A model generated the notes under the pieces. It was not told the origin of the DNA, ran no database searches, and saw nothing but the letters and a program-made list of their open reading frames with translations. The position numbers were made by a program, and so were the translations under genes. 12,207 nt of DNA, taken from NCBI GenBank assembly GCA_020722405.1, contig DYKW01000038.1:1-12207 (forward strand), in the 5' to 3' direction. Shown here piece by piece: positions 6,326 through 12,207 of the stretch. The stretch comes from Anaerolinea thermophila (GTDB taxonomy: Bacteria; Chloroflexota; Anaerolineae; Anaerolineales; DRKV01). How positions within the stretch are numbered: the first letter of the stretch is position 1; the number at the start of each line of letters is the position of its first letter.

Positions 6326-7042
6326 ATGACTTCTTCTCGCGACACGCTGTGGAATATTTTGACCATTATCTTTTTACTTGGCATTGTATGTGCTATCGGG
6401 GCAGTATTGGTGATTTTCATCAACCCGAATGTGGCCATCAACCCGTTGCCACCACCTACCCAACCGGTGGCATTAGTGTTGCCGACGGCTACCCCTACGC
6501 CGCTTAACAAACTGCCCCCCACCTGGACACCCACGCTTACCCAGCCGCCAACCTCTACCTTTACCCCTTCGCCTACGTGGACGCCCTCCACGCCCACGCC
6601 CACCAGAACGTACTTCGTCCTGCCCACCTGGACGCCCTCCCCAACCAACACGCCAACTCCGGTGCCATCGTATAACTTGAACGGTGGCGCACCCTCCTGG
6701 GCCGAATCGAGTACGGTCAATGGGCGTGGTTGTGACTGGTTGGGGGTCGGCGGGCAAGTGCTGGACGCTACAGGCAATCCCGTCAATGGATTGACGGTTT
6801 TCTTGGGTGGCAAGTACGAAAGCAAGGCCCTCCAACTCACCACCACTACCGCGGCCGGCACCCCCTACGGCGATGGTGGCTTCGAAATCACCATTGCCAA
6901 TGAACCCAACAGCACCAAGGAAACCTTGTATCTGCAACTCTTCAGTTCAGATGGGGTGGCGGTTTCCAAACAGTACTATTTTCGCACCTACGATAGCTGT
7001 CAGAAAAATCTGGTTCTCTTCAAGTTTACCCAGGAACCTTGA
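6326..7042 (+). CDS. Membrane-anchored surface protein, Pro/Thr spacer plus unrecognised GCxWLG domain (paralogue 1)
   Basis: 238 residues, function unknown. One transmembrane helix (about 8-32) is followed by a Pro/Thr-rich spacer (40-114) in which PTWTP recurs (65-69, 83-87, 100-104), then an extracellular domain (115-238). The domain holds GCDWLGVGG (135-143), a stretch like a carboxypeptidase-regulatory beta-sandwich (GQVLDATGNPVNGLTVFL, 143-160), YGDGGFE (181-187) and TYDSC (221-225). C136 and C225 are conserved in the next gene and could form a disulfide. The next gene repeats the same plan, so the two arose by duplication. A strong ribosome site AAGGAAGG (6312-6319) lies six bases before the ATG. 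Placement outside the cell is inferred from the spacer and the parvulin upstream. No enzymatic motif was seen; binding or adhesion is possible. Confidence 0.85.
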   Translation: MTSSRDTLWNILTIIFLLGIVCAIGAVLVIFINPNVAINPLPPPTQPVALVLPTATPTPLNKLPPTWTPTLTQPPTSTFTPSPTWTPSTPTPTRTYFVLPTWTPSPTNTPTPVPSYNLNGGAPSWAESSTVNGRGCDWLGVGGQVLDATGNPVNGLTVFLGGKYESKALQLTTTTAAGTPYGDGGFEITIANEPNSTKETLYLQLFSSDGVAVSKQYYFRTYDSCQKNLVLFKFTQEP

Positions 7043-7072
7043 TTTTACGCCTCGTGAACATCCACTGAAACC

Positions 7073-7828
7073 ATGACATCGAACCGTTCCGCCTCCCATC
7101 CGTCTCGCGCCCGTCGGGGCGCGGGCTGTTTGTGGAACTTGTTGACCCTTTTGGTCTTGGCAGCCACCCTCGGGGTCGCGGGGCTGGTGGGTTGGATCTA
7201 CATCTACCCAACATCTCCCCTGAATCCCTTTCCTCCCCCCACCATGCCCGCGTTGGCCGTCCTGCCGACCGGCGTACCGACGGATACCCCGCTCCCGCCA
7301 ACCGCGACCTTCACACCAACGCCCAGCCCAACCGCAACGCAGACCCCCACCCCACCGCCTACCGCCACCTTCACCCCCAGCCCGGAAACCAGCCCCACCC
7401 TGTTGGCGGGGTCGGCATCACCCACCCTGCGCCCAACCGCCACACTCGGTGGCTATGCTTTCGTGGTAAAGGATGCCCCTCTGACCATTCAGAACATCTT
7501 TCACAGCGACCTGGGTTGTAATTGGCTGGGGTTGGGCGGCAATATCGAAGACCTGCGCGGCGGCGGCAAGTTATACGTCACCATTCACCTGCACGGCTCG
7601 CTCGACGGCCAGCCGATAGACATTTACACCGTCTCCGGCGCGGCTCGTCAATACGGCGATGGCGGTTACGAGTTTCAGTTGGCCGATAAACCGGTCGCTT
7701 CCCACAACAGTTTGTACATCCAGTTGCTCGACCAGGCCAACCTGCCGCTCTCGGACCGCATTTTCTTCGATACCTATGATTCGTGCGAGCAAAACAGCCT
7801 CATCATCAATTTTCAGCAAGTACGTTGA
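7073..7828 (+). CDS. Membrane-anchored surface protein, Pro/Thr spacer plus unrecognised GCxWLG domain (paralogue 2)
   Basis: 251 residues, function unknown; paralogue of the gene 30 bases upstream. A basic N-terminus (RSASHPSRARR, 5-15) precedes one membrane helix (about 20-44). The Pro/Thr-rich spacer (53-125) contains PPTATFTP twice, 20 residues apart (75-82 and 95-102), a sign of spacer growth by internal duplication. The C-terminal domain (about 126-251) shares GCNWLGLGG (148-156), YGDGGYE (194-200), SLYIQL (213-218) and TYDSC (234-238) with paralogue 1, including both cysteines (C149, C238). The spacer and the middle of the domain have diverged most. No clear ribosome site precedes the ATG, so translation may depend on the upstream gene. 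It is the last gene of the apparent operon; a repeat element follows 43 bases later. Confidence 0.85.
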   Translation: MTSNRSASHPSRARRGAGCLWNLLTLLVLAATLGVAGLVGWIYIYPTSPLNPFPPPTMPALAVLPTGVPTDTPLPPTATFTPTPSPTATQTPTPPPTATFTPSPETSPTLLAGSASPTLRPTATLGGYAFVVKDAPLTIQNIFHSDLGCNWLGLGGNIEDLRGGGKLYVTIHLHGSLDGQPIDIYTVSGAARQYGDGGYEFQLADKPVASHNSLYIQLLDQANLPLSDRIFFDTYDSCEQNSLIINFQQVR

Positions 7829-7871
7829 TTTATGGTATCATCTCAATAATTCGGGGTAGTGGTTTGCTATT

Positions 7872-8025
7872 TTAACGCTAAGACGCAGAGCCGCAAAGAA
7901 AAAACCGCCCTTAGCCGCGTAGTCGGATAGTCGTTTAGTCGGATATTCAGGACAGGGCACGGGTCACTGAATGCTGAAGGCGGACGCCTGTCACCTGCCT
8001 TCGCGTCTTCGCGGCTTTGCGTTAA
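7872..8025. repeat. 8-mer inverted-repeat element, second copy of the family at 3940-4114
   Basis: The left arm is CGCTAAGA, CGCAGAGC, CGCAAAGA (7876-7899). The right arm on the minus strand is CGCAAAGC, CGCGAAGA, CGCGAAGG (8021-7998), bounded by TTAACG/CGTTAA. Inside are three 8-mers GTCGGATA, GTCGTTTA, GTCGGATA (7922-7945), and GACGCCTGTCACCTGCC before the right arm, as in the other copy. The element fills most of the 244-bp gap ahead of the SbcC gene. Just after it TTTTGGG/CCCAAAA (8036-8053) forms a 7-bp hairpin with a GTTG loop in the SbcC leader. Confidence 0.75.
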
Positions 8026-8072
8026 GGTTTTAACATTTTGGGGTTGCCCAAAAATTCGAGAAGATACGATTT

Positions 8073-10637
8073 ATGATCCCTAAAGAACTACGCCTCCAAG
8101 GTTTTCTTTCCTATCGTGATGAAAGTGTTCTGGATTTTAGCGCTATTCACACCGCCTGTATCTCGGGGGCCAACGGTGCCGGAAAATCCAGCCTGTTAGA
8201 TGCCATGACCTGGGCGCTGTTTGGGAATGCACGCGCCACCCACGATGATGAGATCATCAACTTGCAATCCGACCTGGCGAGCGTTTCCTTCACGTTCGAG
8301 TACGAAGGCAACTCCTACCGCGTCATACGCACTAAACCACGCGACAAACCCTCCCAGGTGGAATTCCAGATTCAGCAGCCCGATAGCAGTTGGAAGCCGC
8401 TCACCGAACGTTCTATCCGGGATACCAACCGGCGCATTGTGGACACCCTGCGCCTGGACTACGAGACCTTCACCAACGCGGCCTTTTTCTTGCAAGGACA
8501 GGCTGCCTCGTTTTCCCAGAAAACGCCCGCCGAACGCAAGCGCATTTTAGCCAACATCCTGGGGCTAGAGCAGTGGGAAATTTATCGTCAGCGCACCATC
8601 GAAGCCCGCAAGGTGGTGGAGCAAGAAAGCGAAATCCTGCGCTACCGTCTGGAGGAAATTGAAGCCGAATTACAGGAGGAAGACGCCCGCCGGCAGCAAC
8701 TCGCCGAACTGGAAGCCGAATTGCAACAGCACACTGCGCACCGTAAAACGCAGGAAAAAGCGTTGGAGCAGATGCATTTGTTGGCCTTCAAGGTAGCGCA
8801 AGAGGAAAAGCAGGTGGACGACCTGGCCGCACAGGTGGACCTGGCCCAAAAGCAGGTGGACACCCTGGAGGAACGTCTCCAGTCCCGAGCGAAGGAGTAC
8901 GATGACGCCCTTGAGGTGGGCGCGCGTGCCCAGGAGATTGAGGCGGCCCATGAGCGCTGGCAACAACTGCGCCGCGAACTGCAAGCGTGGGAGGAAATCG
9001 CCGCGCGCTTCCACCAACACCAGGAGCGCCGCCGCGTCCCCCTGGAAGCCATCCAGATGGCCCGCGCCCGCTTGGAGCAGGAACAACAAACCCTGGTTGC
9101 CCAGCAGGAGGCCGGCCGGCAAAAACGTCAGCAACAAACCGAAACCGAAGCCGAACTCACCACCGCCCGGCAAAAGTTGCAAGAAATCACCGAGCGCCTG
9201 GCCGATGAGGAAAGCCTGCGAAAAAGGCGCGAAGAGATGGTTTCCGAGCGCGCCCACCTGGAAACCGAAAACACGCATCTCAAAAGCGAGATGAAGACCA
9301 TCAAGCAGCGCCAGGAGCGTCTGACGGAGATCGAAGGCGCCACCTGCCCCCTATGCGGGCAGCCGTTAGGCGAGACCGAACGCACCACCTTGATTGCGCA
9401 GTTGCAAGCCGATGGCACCCGTCTGGGGGATGCCTATCGTGCCAACCAAAAGCGCATGGCCGAATTACAAACACAAGTTGCTGCCATCGCTCAAGACATC
9501 GAGACGTTGGAACAATTAGCACGCCAGCATCAGCAGCAGGCAGCGCATTGCAGTGCGCTTGAAGAACGGTTGCGCCGCCTGACAGAAGAAATTCAGGCCT
9601 GGGAGACCACGCAACACCCGCGCCTGGAGGAAATCACCCGTATTCTGGCGGAAGAAGATTATGCCCACGCAGCGCGCGCCCAACTGGCCGCAATCGACGC
9701 CGAAGGGTTGACCATTGGCTATGATGCTGCGGCACATGAAAATACCCGCCAGGCCGAAGCCCAAGCCCGTTCGGTGGAAGACGAAATGCGCAAACTGGAT
9801 ATTGCCCGCACATCCCTGAAGCACCTGGAACGTGAGATTGACGAGTTGCGCCACAGTCTCGAAGAACAACGCGCTCACCTGGAAGCCCGGCGTCAGGCCT
9901 ACGAACAGGCCAAACAGCAATTAGAAGAAAGCCGCCGCAACCTGCCCGATATTGCCCAGGCAGAACGAGCCTTGAATGCCTTGCTGGAGAAAGAAAATCA
10001 ACTCAACCTTGAAGTCCACGCTGCCCGCCAACGTGTAAACGTGCTCGCAGAACGGCGGCGTCAGCGTAAGGAACTCTTGCAACAGTTCGATGCCTTGCAA
10101 CTAAAAATCAGTCGCTATAAGCAACTGGAAACCGCCTTCGGCAAAAACGGCATTCCGGCGCTGCTCATCGAAACCGCTCTGCCCGAAATCGAAACCTACA
10201 CCAATGAGATGCTCGACCGTTTGAGCAATGGCTCGATGAGCGTGCATTTCGCCACCCAACGCGCCTACAAGGACAGCAAACGCCAGCATGAAAAACGCGA
10301 GACGCTCGACATCCACATTCGGGATGTCAACGGGGAGCGCGAGTACACAATGTATTCCGGTGGCGAAGCCTTCCGCGTAGATTTTGCCATCCGCCTGGCG
10401 CTCTCTCGCTTGCTGGCGCAGCGCGCCGGTGCGCGCTTGCAAACCCTGGTCATTGACGAGGGCTTTGGCAGTCAGGACGAGCAGGGGCGCCAGCGTCTGG
10501 TAGAAGCCATCAACGAAATTCAGGGCGATTTCGAGAAAATCCTGGTGATTACCCACGTCGAAAGCCTGAAAGAAGCCTTTCCGGCGCGTATCGAAGTGGA
10601 GAAAAGCCCGCAAGGCAGTTTCCTGCGCGTCTCCTGA
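8073..10637 (+). CDS. sbcC: SbcC/Rad50-type DNA repair ATPase
   Basis: An 854-residue SMC-like ATPase. Walker A is GANGAGKS (32-39) and a Q-loop region is FFLQGQAASF; long coiled coils run from about 170 to 420 and 435 to 690. The zinc hook CPLC lies at the middle (C425, C428), where two molecules join through one Zn2+. The ABC signature is SGGE (762-765), Walker B VIDE (793-796) with catalytic E796, D-loop GSQD (799-802) and H-loop H828. With SbcD (Mre11) such proteins open hairpins and process double-strand breaks. All ATPase motifs are intact. Its length is between E. coli SbcC (about 1050) and archaeal Rad50 (about 880). No sbcD gene adjoins it, although the two are usually neighbours; the next gene is a PLD-family protein. 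The ATG at 8073 begins exactly at the family's conserved first strand (KELRLQGFLSY). GC content is visibly higher than in the left half of the window. Confidence 0.92.
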   Translation: MIPKELRLQGFLSYRDESVLDFSAIHTACISGANGAGKSSLLDAMTWALFGNARATHDDEIINLQSDLASVSFTFEYEGNSYRVIRTKPRDKPSQVEFQIQQPDSSWKPLTERSIRDTNRRIVDTLRLDYETFTNAAFFLQGQAASFSQKTPAERKRILANILGLEQWEIYRQRTIEARKVVEQESEILRYRLEEIEAELQEEDARRQQLAELEAELQQHTAHRKTQEKALEQMHLLAFKVAQEEKQVDDLAAQVDLAQKQVDTLEERLQSRAKEYDDALEVGARAQEIEAAHERWQQLRRELQAWEEIAARFHQHQERRRVPLEAIQMARARLEQEQQTLVAQQEAGRQKRQQQTETEAELTTARQKLQEITERLADEESLRKRREEMVSERAHLETENTHLKSEMKTIKQRQERLTEIEGATCPLCGQPLGETERTTLIAQLQADGTRLGDAYRANQKRMAELQTQVAAIAQDIETLEQLARQHQQQAAHCSALEERLRRLTEEIQAWETTQHPRLEEITRILAEEDYAHAARAQLAAIDAEGLTIGYDAAAHENTRQAEAQARSVEDEMRKLDIARTSLKHLEREIDELRHSLEEQRAHLEARRQAYEQAKQQLEESRRNLPDIAQAERALNALLEKENQLNLEVHAARQRVNVLAERRRQRKELLQQFDALQLKISRYKQLETAFGKNGIPALLIETALPEIETYTNEMLDRLSNGSMSVHFATQRAYKDSKRQHEKRETLDIHIRDVNGEREYTMYSGGEAFRVDFAIRLALSRLLAQRAGARLQTLVIDEGFGSQDEQGRQRLVEAINEIQGDFEKILVITHVESLKEAFPARIEVEKSPQGSFLRVS

Positions 10638-10652
10638 GGGGAACCGGGAGCA

Positions 10653-10703
10653 CCTGTGGGGACGTTTGTCTCCCACCCTTGGGGTGCAAGACATCCCCAA
10701 AGG
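10653..10703 (+). other. Long imperfect hairpin between sbcC and the PLD gene
   Basis: CCTGTGGGGA (10653-10662) pairs with TCCCCAAAGG (10694-10703) with one mismatch. Inside, GTCT/AGAC and CACCC/GGGTG continue the stem. TATTTT follows at 10709-10714, so it may act as a weak terminator of sbcC or as a processing or stability structure. Confidence 0.4.
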
Positions 10704-10742
10704 CGGCTATTTTCCCCAGGAACCCTTATCCTTGAGTAAGCC

Positions 10743-11816
10743 ATGACTTCTATTCCGCTGCGATGGCGCCTGCTGCTTTTGGCCCTGATTTGGACGGCCG
10801 CGTTGACCTTCGCCGCCCGTCAGGACTGGCGCCTGTGGCACGCTCTGCCTGAGGAGGCCGCGGCCGCCCTGCTGCAACCAGATGTAGCCGTGTGGTTCAC
10901 TGCGCCGCAATCGGCACAGACTTACCGTGGTGGCCCGGCCGCAGAACTCGTCAGCGCATTGGAGCAGGCTCGCCTGAGCATTGACCTGGTCGCCTACAGT
11001 CTGGATTTGTGGCCGTTGCGTGACGCCCTGATTGCCGCTCATCAGCGCGGCGTGCGCGTCCGCCTGGTGCTCGAAGCCGATAACGCCGATGCCCCCGAAG
11101 TGCTGGCTTTACAGCAGGCCGGTATCCCCTTGCAGGCCGATACCAATCCGGCGCTGATGCATCACAAATTCGTCATTGTGGATGGGGAAGAAGTGTGGGG
11201 CGGCTCGATGAACCTGACGCTCGAGGGCGCTTATCACGATAACAACAACTTATTGCGCCTGCGCAACCCCCAAGTAGTCGCCGACTTTCAACGTGAATTC
11301 GACGAAATGTTCGCAGCCGGACGTTTCGGCCCGGCCTCCTCGCCCGATACCCCCTTCCCAACCTTTACGTTGGCAGAGGGGCGCGGGGAAGTGTATTTCT
11401 CACCCGACGACGGCGTCCTAACGCACCTTCTGGAGACAGTGGATGAAGCCCAACAGGAGATTTGCTTGCTGGCCTTTTCGTTCACCTCCGATGCGTTGGG
11501 CGATTTGTTGCTCCAAAAAGCCGCCGCGGGCGTGAGGGTGCAGGGCGTCTTCGATGAAGGTCAGGTGCACAGCAACCGCGGCAGCGAATACGGACGGCTG
11601 CGCGCCGCCGGGCTGAACGTGCGTTTGGATGGCAACCCCGGCCTGATGCACCACAAAGTCATCGTTATCGATGGCGAAACCGTCATCACCGGCTCGTACA
11701 ACTTTAGCGCCAGTGCCGAGACCAAAAATGACGAAAACCTGCTCATCCTGCACCATTCCGCCCTGGCCGCGGCCTACCAGGCCGAGTGCGAGCAGTTGGT
11801 TGCCCAGGGCAAGTGA
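10743..11816 (+). CDS. Exported phospholipase D-like protein with two HKD motifs
   Basis: 357 residues. An N-terminal hydrophobic segment (6-25) after two arginines is a signal anchor or uncleaved signal peptide. Two PLD half-domains follow (about 55-195 and 215-357), each with a complete HxKx4D motif: H140, K142, D147 with G154-S155, and H303, K305, D310 with G317-S318. Both histidines needed for the two-step phosphodiester transfer are present, so it should be active on phospholipids, nucleic acid or a cardiolipin-type headgroup exchange; the sequence does not decide which. It has only one membrane segment, unlike bacterial cardiolipin synthases with two. It lies 105 bases after sbcC with a hairpin between, so it may or may not be cotranscribed. 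The signal anchor argues against a cytoplasmic DNA-repair role. Confidence 0.87.
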   Translation: MTSIPLRWRLLLLALIWTAALTFAARQDWRLWHALPEEAAAALLQPDVAVWFTAPQSAQTYRGGPAAELVSALEQARLSIDLVAYSLDLWPLRDALIAAHQRGVRVRLVLEADNADAPEVLALQQAGIPLQADTNPALMHHKFVIVDGEEVWGGSMNLTLEGAYHDNNNLLRLRNPQVVADFQREFDEMFAAGRFGPASSPDTPFPTFTLAEGRGEVYFSPDDGVLTHLLETVDEAQQEICLLAFSFTSDALGDLLLQKAAAGVRVQGVFDEGQVHSNRGSEYGRLRAAGLNVRLDGNPGLMHHKVIVIDGETVITGSYNFSASAETKNDENLLILHHSALAAAYQAECEQLVAQGK

Positions 11817-12154
11817 GCCTCCTCCTGGGGAACAGCGCAGGCGTCCCCCGCGCCGCCGGACTCTTCGACGTGCAGGAAATCATCATCAGCGGTATCCCCA
11901 AAGAGGGACATTTCACCCGCACGGTGCTGTTCAGCCCCGATGACCGCTTCCTGTTTCTCTCGGTTGGCTCCTCGTGCAACGTGTGCGAAGAAAAAGACCC
12001 CCGCAGGGCAACGATTTTGCGTTACAATCTGGATGGCAGCGGCGAAGAAATCTTTGCCAAAGGCTTGCGCAATGCGGTGGGCATCACCTTCCGCCCCGGC
12101 ACCCAAGAACTATGGGCTACCAACAACGGGCGCGACCGGCAGAGTGCAAAGTGA
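11786..12154 (+). pseudogene. Internal fragment of a PQQ-dependent sugar (sorbosone-type) dehydrogenase
   Basis: From about 11864 to 12139 the frame encodes a piece of a beta-propeller dehydrogenase: GIPKEGHFTRTVLFSPD (36-52 of the frame), SVGSSCNVCEE (59-69), ATILRYNLDGSG (75-86), GLRNAVGITFRPGT (93-106) and ELWATNNGRD (108-117). The GLRN and NGRD motifs are typical of the PQQ-dependent glucose/sorbosone family. Full members have about 350-450 residues; here the first half is missing and the open frame begins inside the PLD gene, at a GTG (11786) that need not be a real start. On the right the match ends at the tandem 7-mer array at 12145. Both ends look broken, so it is probably dead, unless coding resumes beyond the array outside this window. 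Confidence 0.7.
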
Positions 12155-12207
12155 AAAGTGCGAAACGCGAAACGCGAGATGCGAAACGCGAAATGCGAAA
12201 CGCGAAA
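12145..12207. repeat. Tandem array of nine 7-mers (TGCGAAA/CGCGAAA), running off the window
   Basis: Nine exact 7-bp steps: TGCAAAG, TGAAAAG, TGCGAAA, CGCGAAA, CGCGAGA, TGCGAAA, CGCGAAA, TGCGAAA, CGCGAAA. The first two units differ most, the last ones alternate TGCGAAA and CGCGAAA. The array begins where the dehydrogenase fragment ends. The consensus is close to the 7-mers inside the element at 3940-4114 read on the minus strand (TGCAAAA, TGCAGAA). There are no spacers, so it is not CRISPR. Confidence 0.85.

Noticed and set aside
6172..6861. Long minus-strand open frame rich in Gly and Val opposite the surface-protein genes
   Set aside because: Its GVGVGVG composition is the antisense of Pro/Thr codons; it has no ribosome site or family resemblance.
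8670..10700. Several long minus-strand open frames opposite sbcC
   Set aside because: They mirror the high-GC coiled-coil codons of an unmistakable SbcC gene and show no protein-like motifs.
8073..11816. SbcC plus PLD protein as an anti-phage defence system
   Set aside because: SbcC has the ordinary housekeeping architecture, and the PLD protein carries a signal anchor pointing outside the cytoplasm; no defence gene is nearby.

Overview
The window looks like chromosomal DNA of a Chloroflexota bacterium, probably of the Anaerolineae/Caldilineae type. This is an inference from three things: exported proteins with long Pro/Thr-rich spacers behind a single membrane anchor, short tandem 7-8 bp intergenic repeats of the CGCAAAGA/TGCGAAA kind, and a lipoprotein parvulin in place of a periplasmic SurA. 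No rRNA or tRNA gene was seen.

Left part, all on the minus strand (186-3650): a three-gene potassium-uptake operon. A KimA-family K+ transporter (3650 to 1704) is followed by two RCK/TrkA regulators (1524 to 853, and 851 to 186) separated by a single base. All residues implicated in K+ binding in Bacillus KimA are present, so 'amino acid permease', the label such genes often get, is probably wrong here. The two RCK proteins are of different types, as in the CeoB/CeoC pair of mycobacteria.

Middle (3651-5356): a 680-bp gene-free stretch. It holds the kimA promoter with a 12-bp palindrome, two copies of an inverted-repeat element built from 8-mers, a candidate 358-bp MITE-like insertion and a good minus-strand terminator. 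The terminator serves a small coiled-coil/GAF sensor gene (4939 to 4331). Behind that gene lies an N-terminal remnant of a plsC acyltransferase, cut off exactly where another repeat element begins.

Right part, plus strand (5357-7828): an apparent operon for surface proteins. It encodes a PrsA-like parvulin lipoprotein and two paralogous membrane-anchored proteins that share an unrecognised C-terminal domain (GCxWLGxGG, YGDGG, TYDSC). After one more repeat element come an 854-residue SbcC/Rad50-type ATPase with a zinc hook and no SbcD beside it, and an exported two-HKD phospholipase D-like protein. The window ends with an internal fragment of a PQQ-dependent sugar dehydrogenase that stops at a tandem array of nine 7-mers running to the last base.

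Two themes stand out: the KimA plus two RCK operon, and a family of repeat elements that fill the intergenic space and sit exactly at the break points of both degraded genes.
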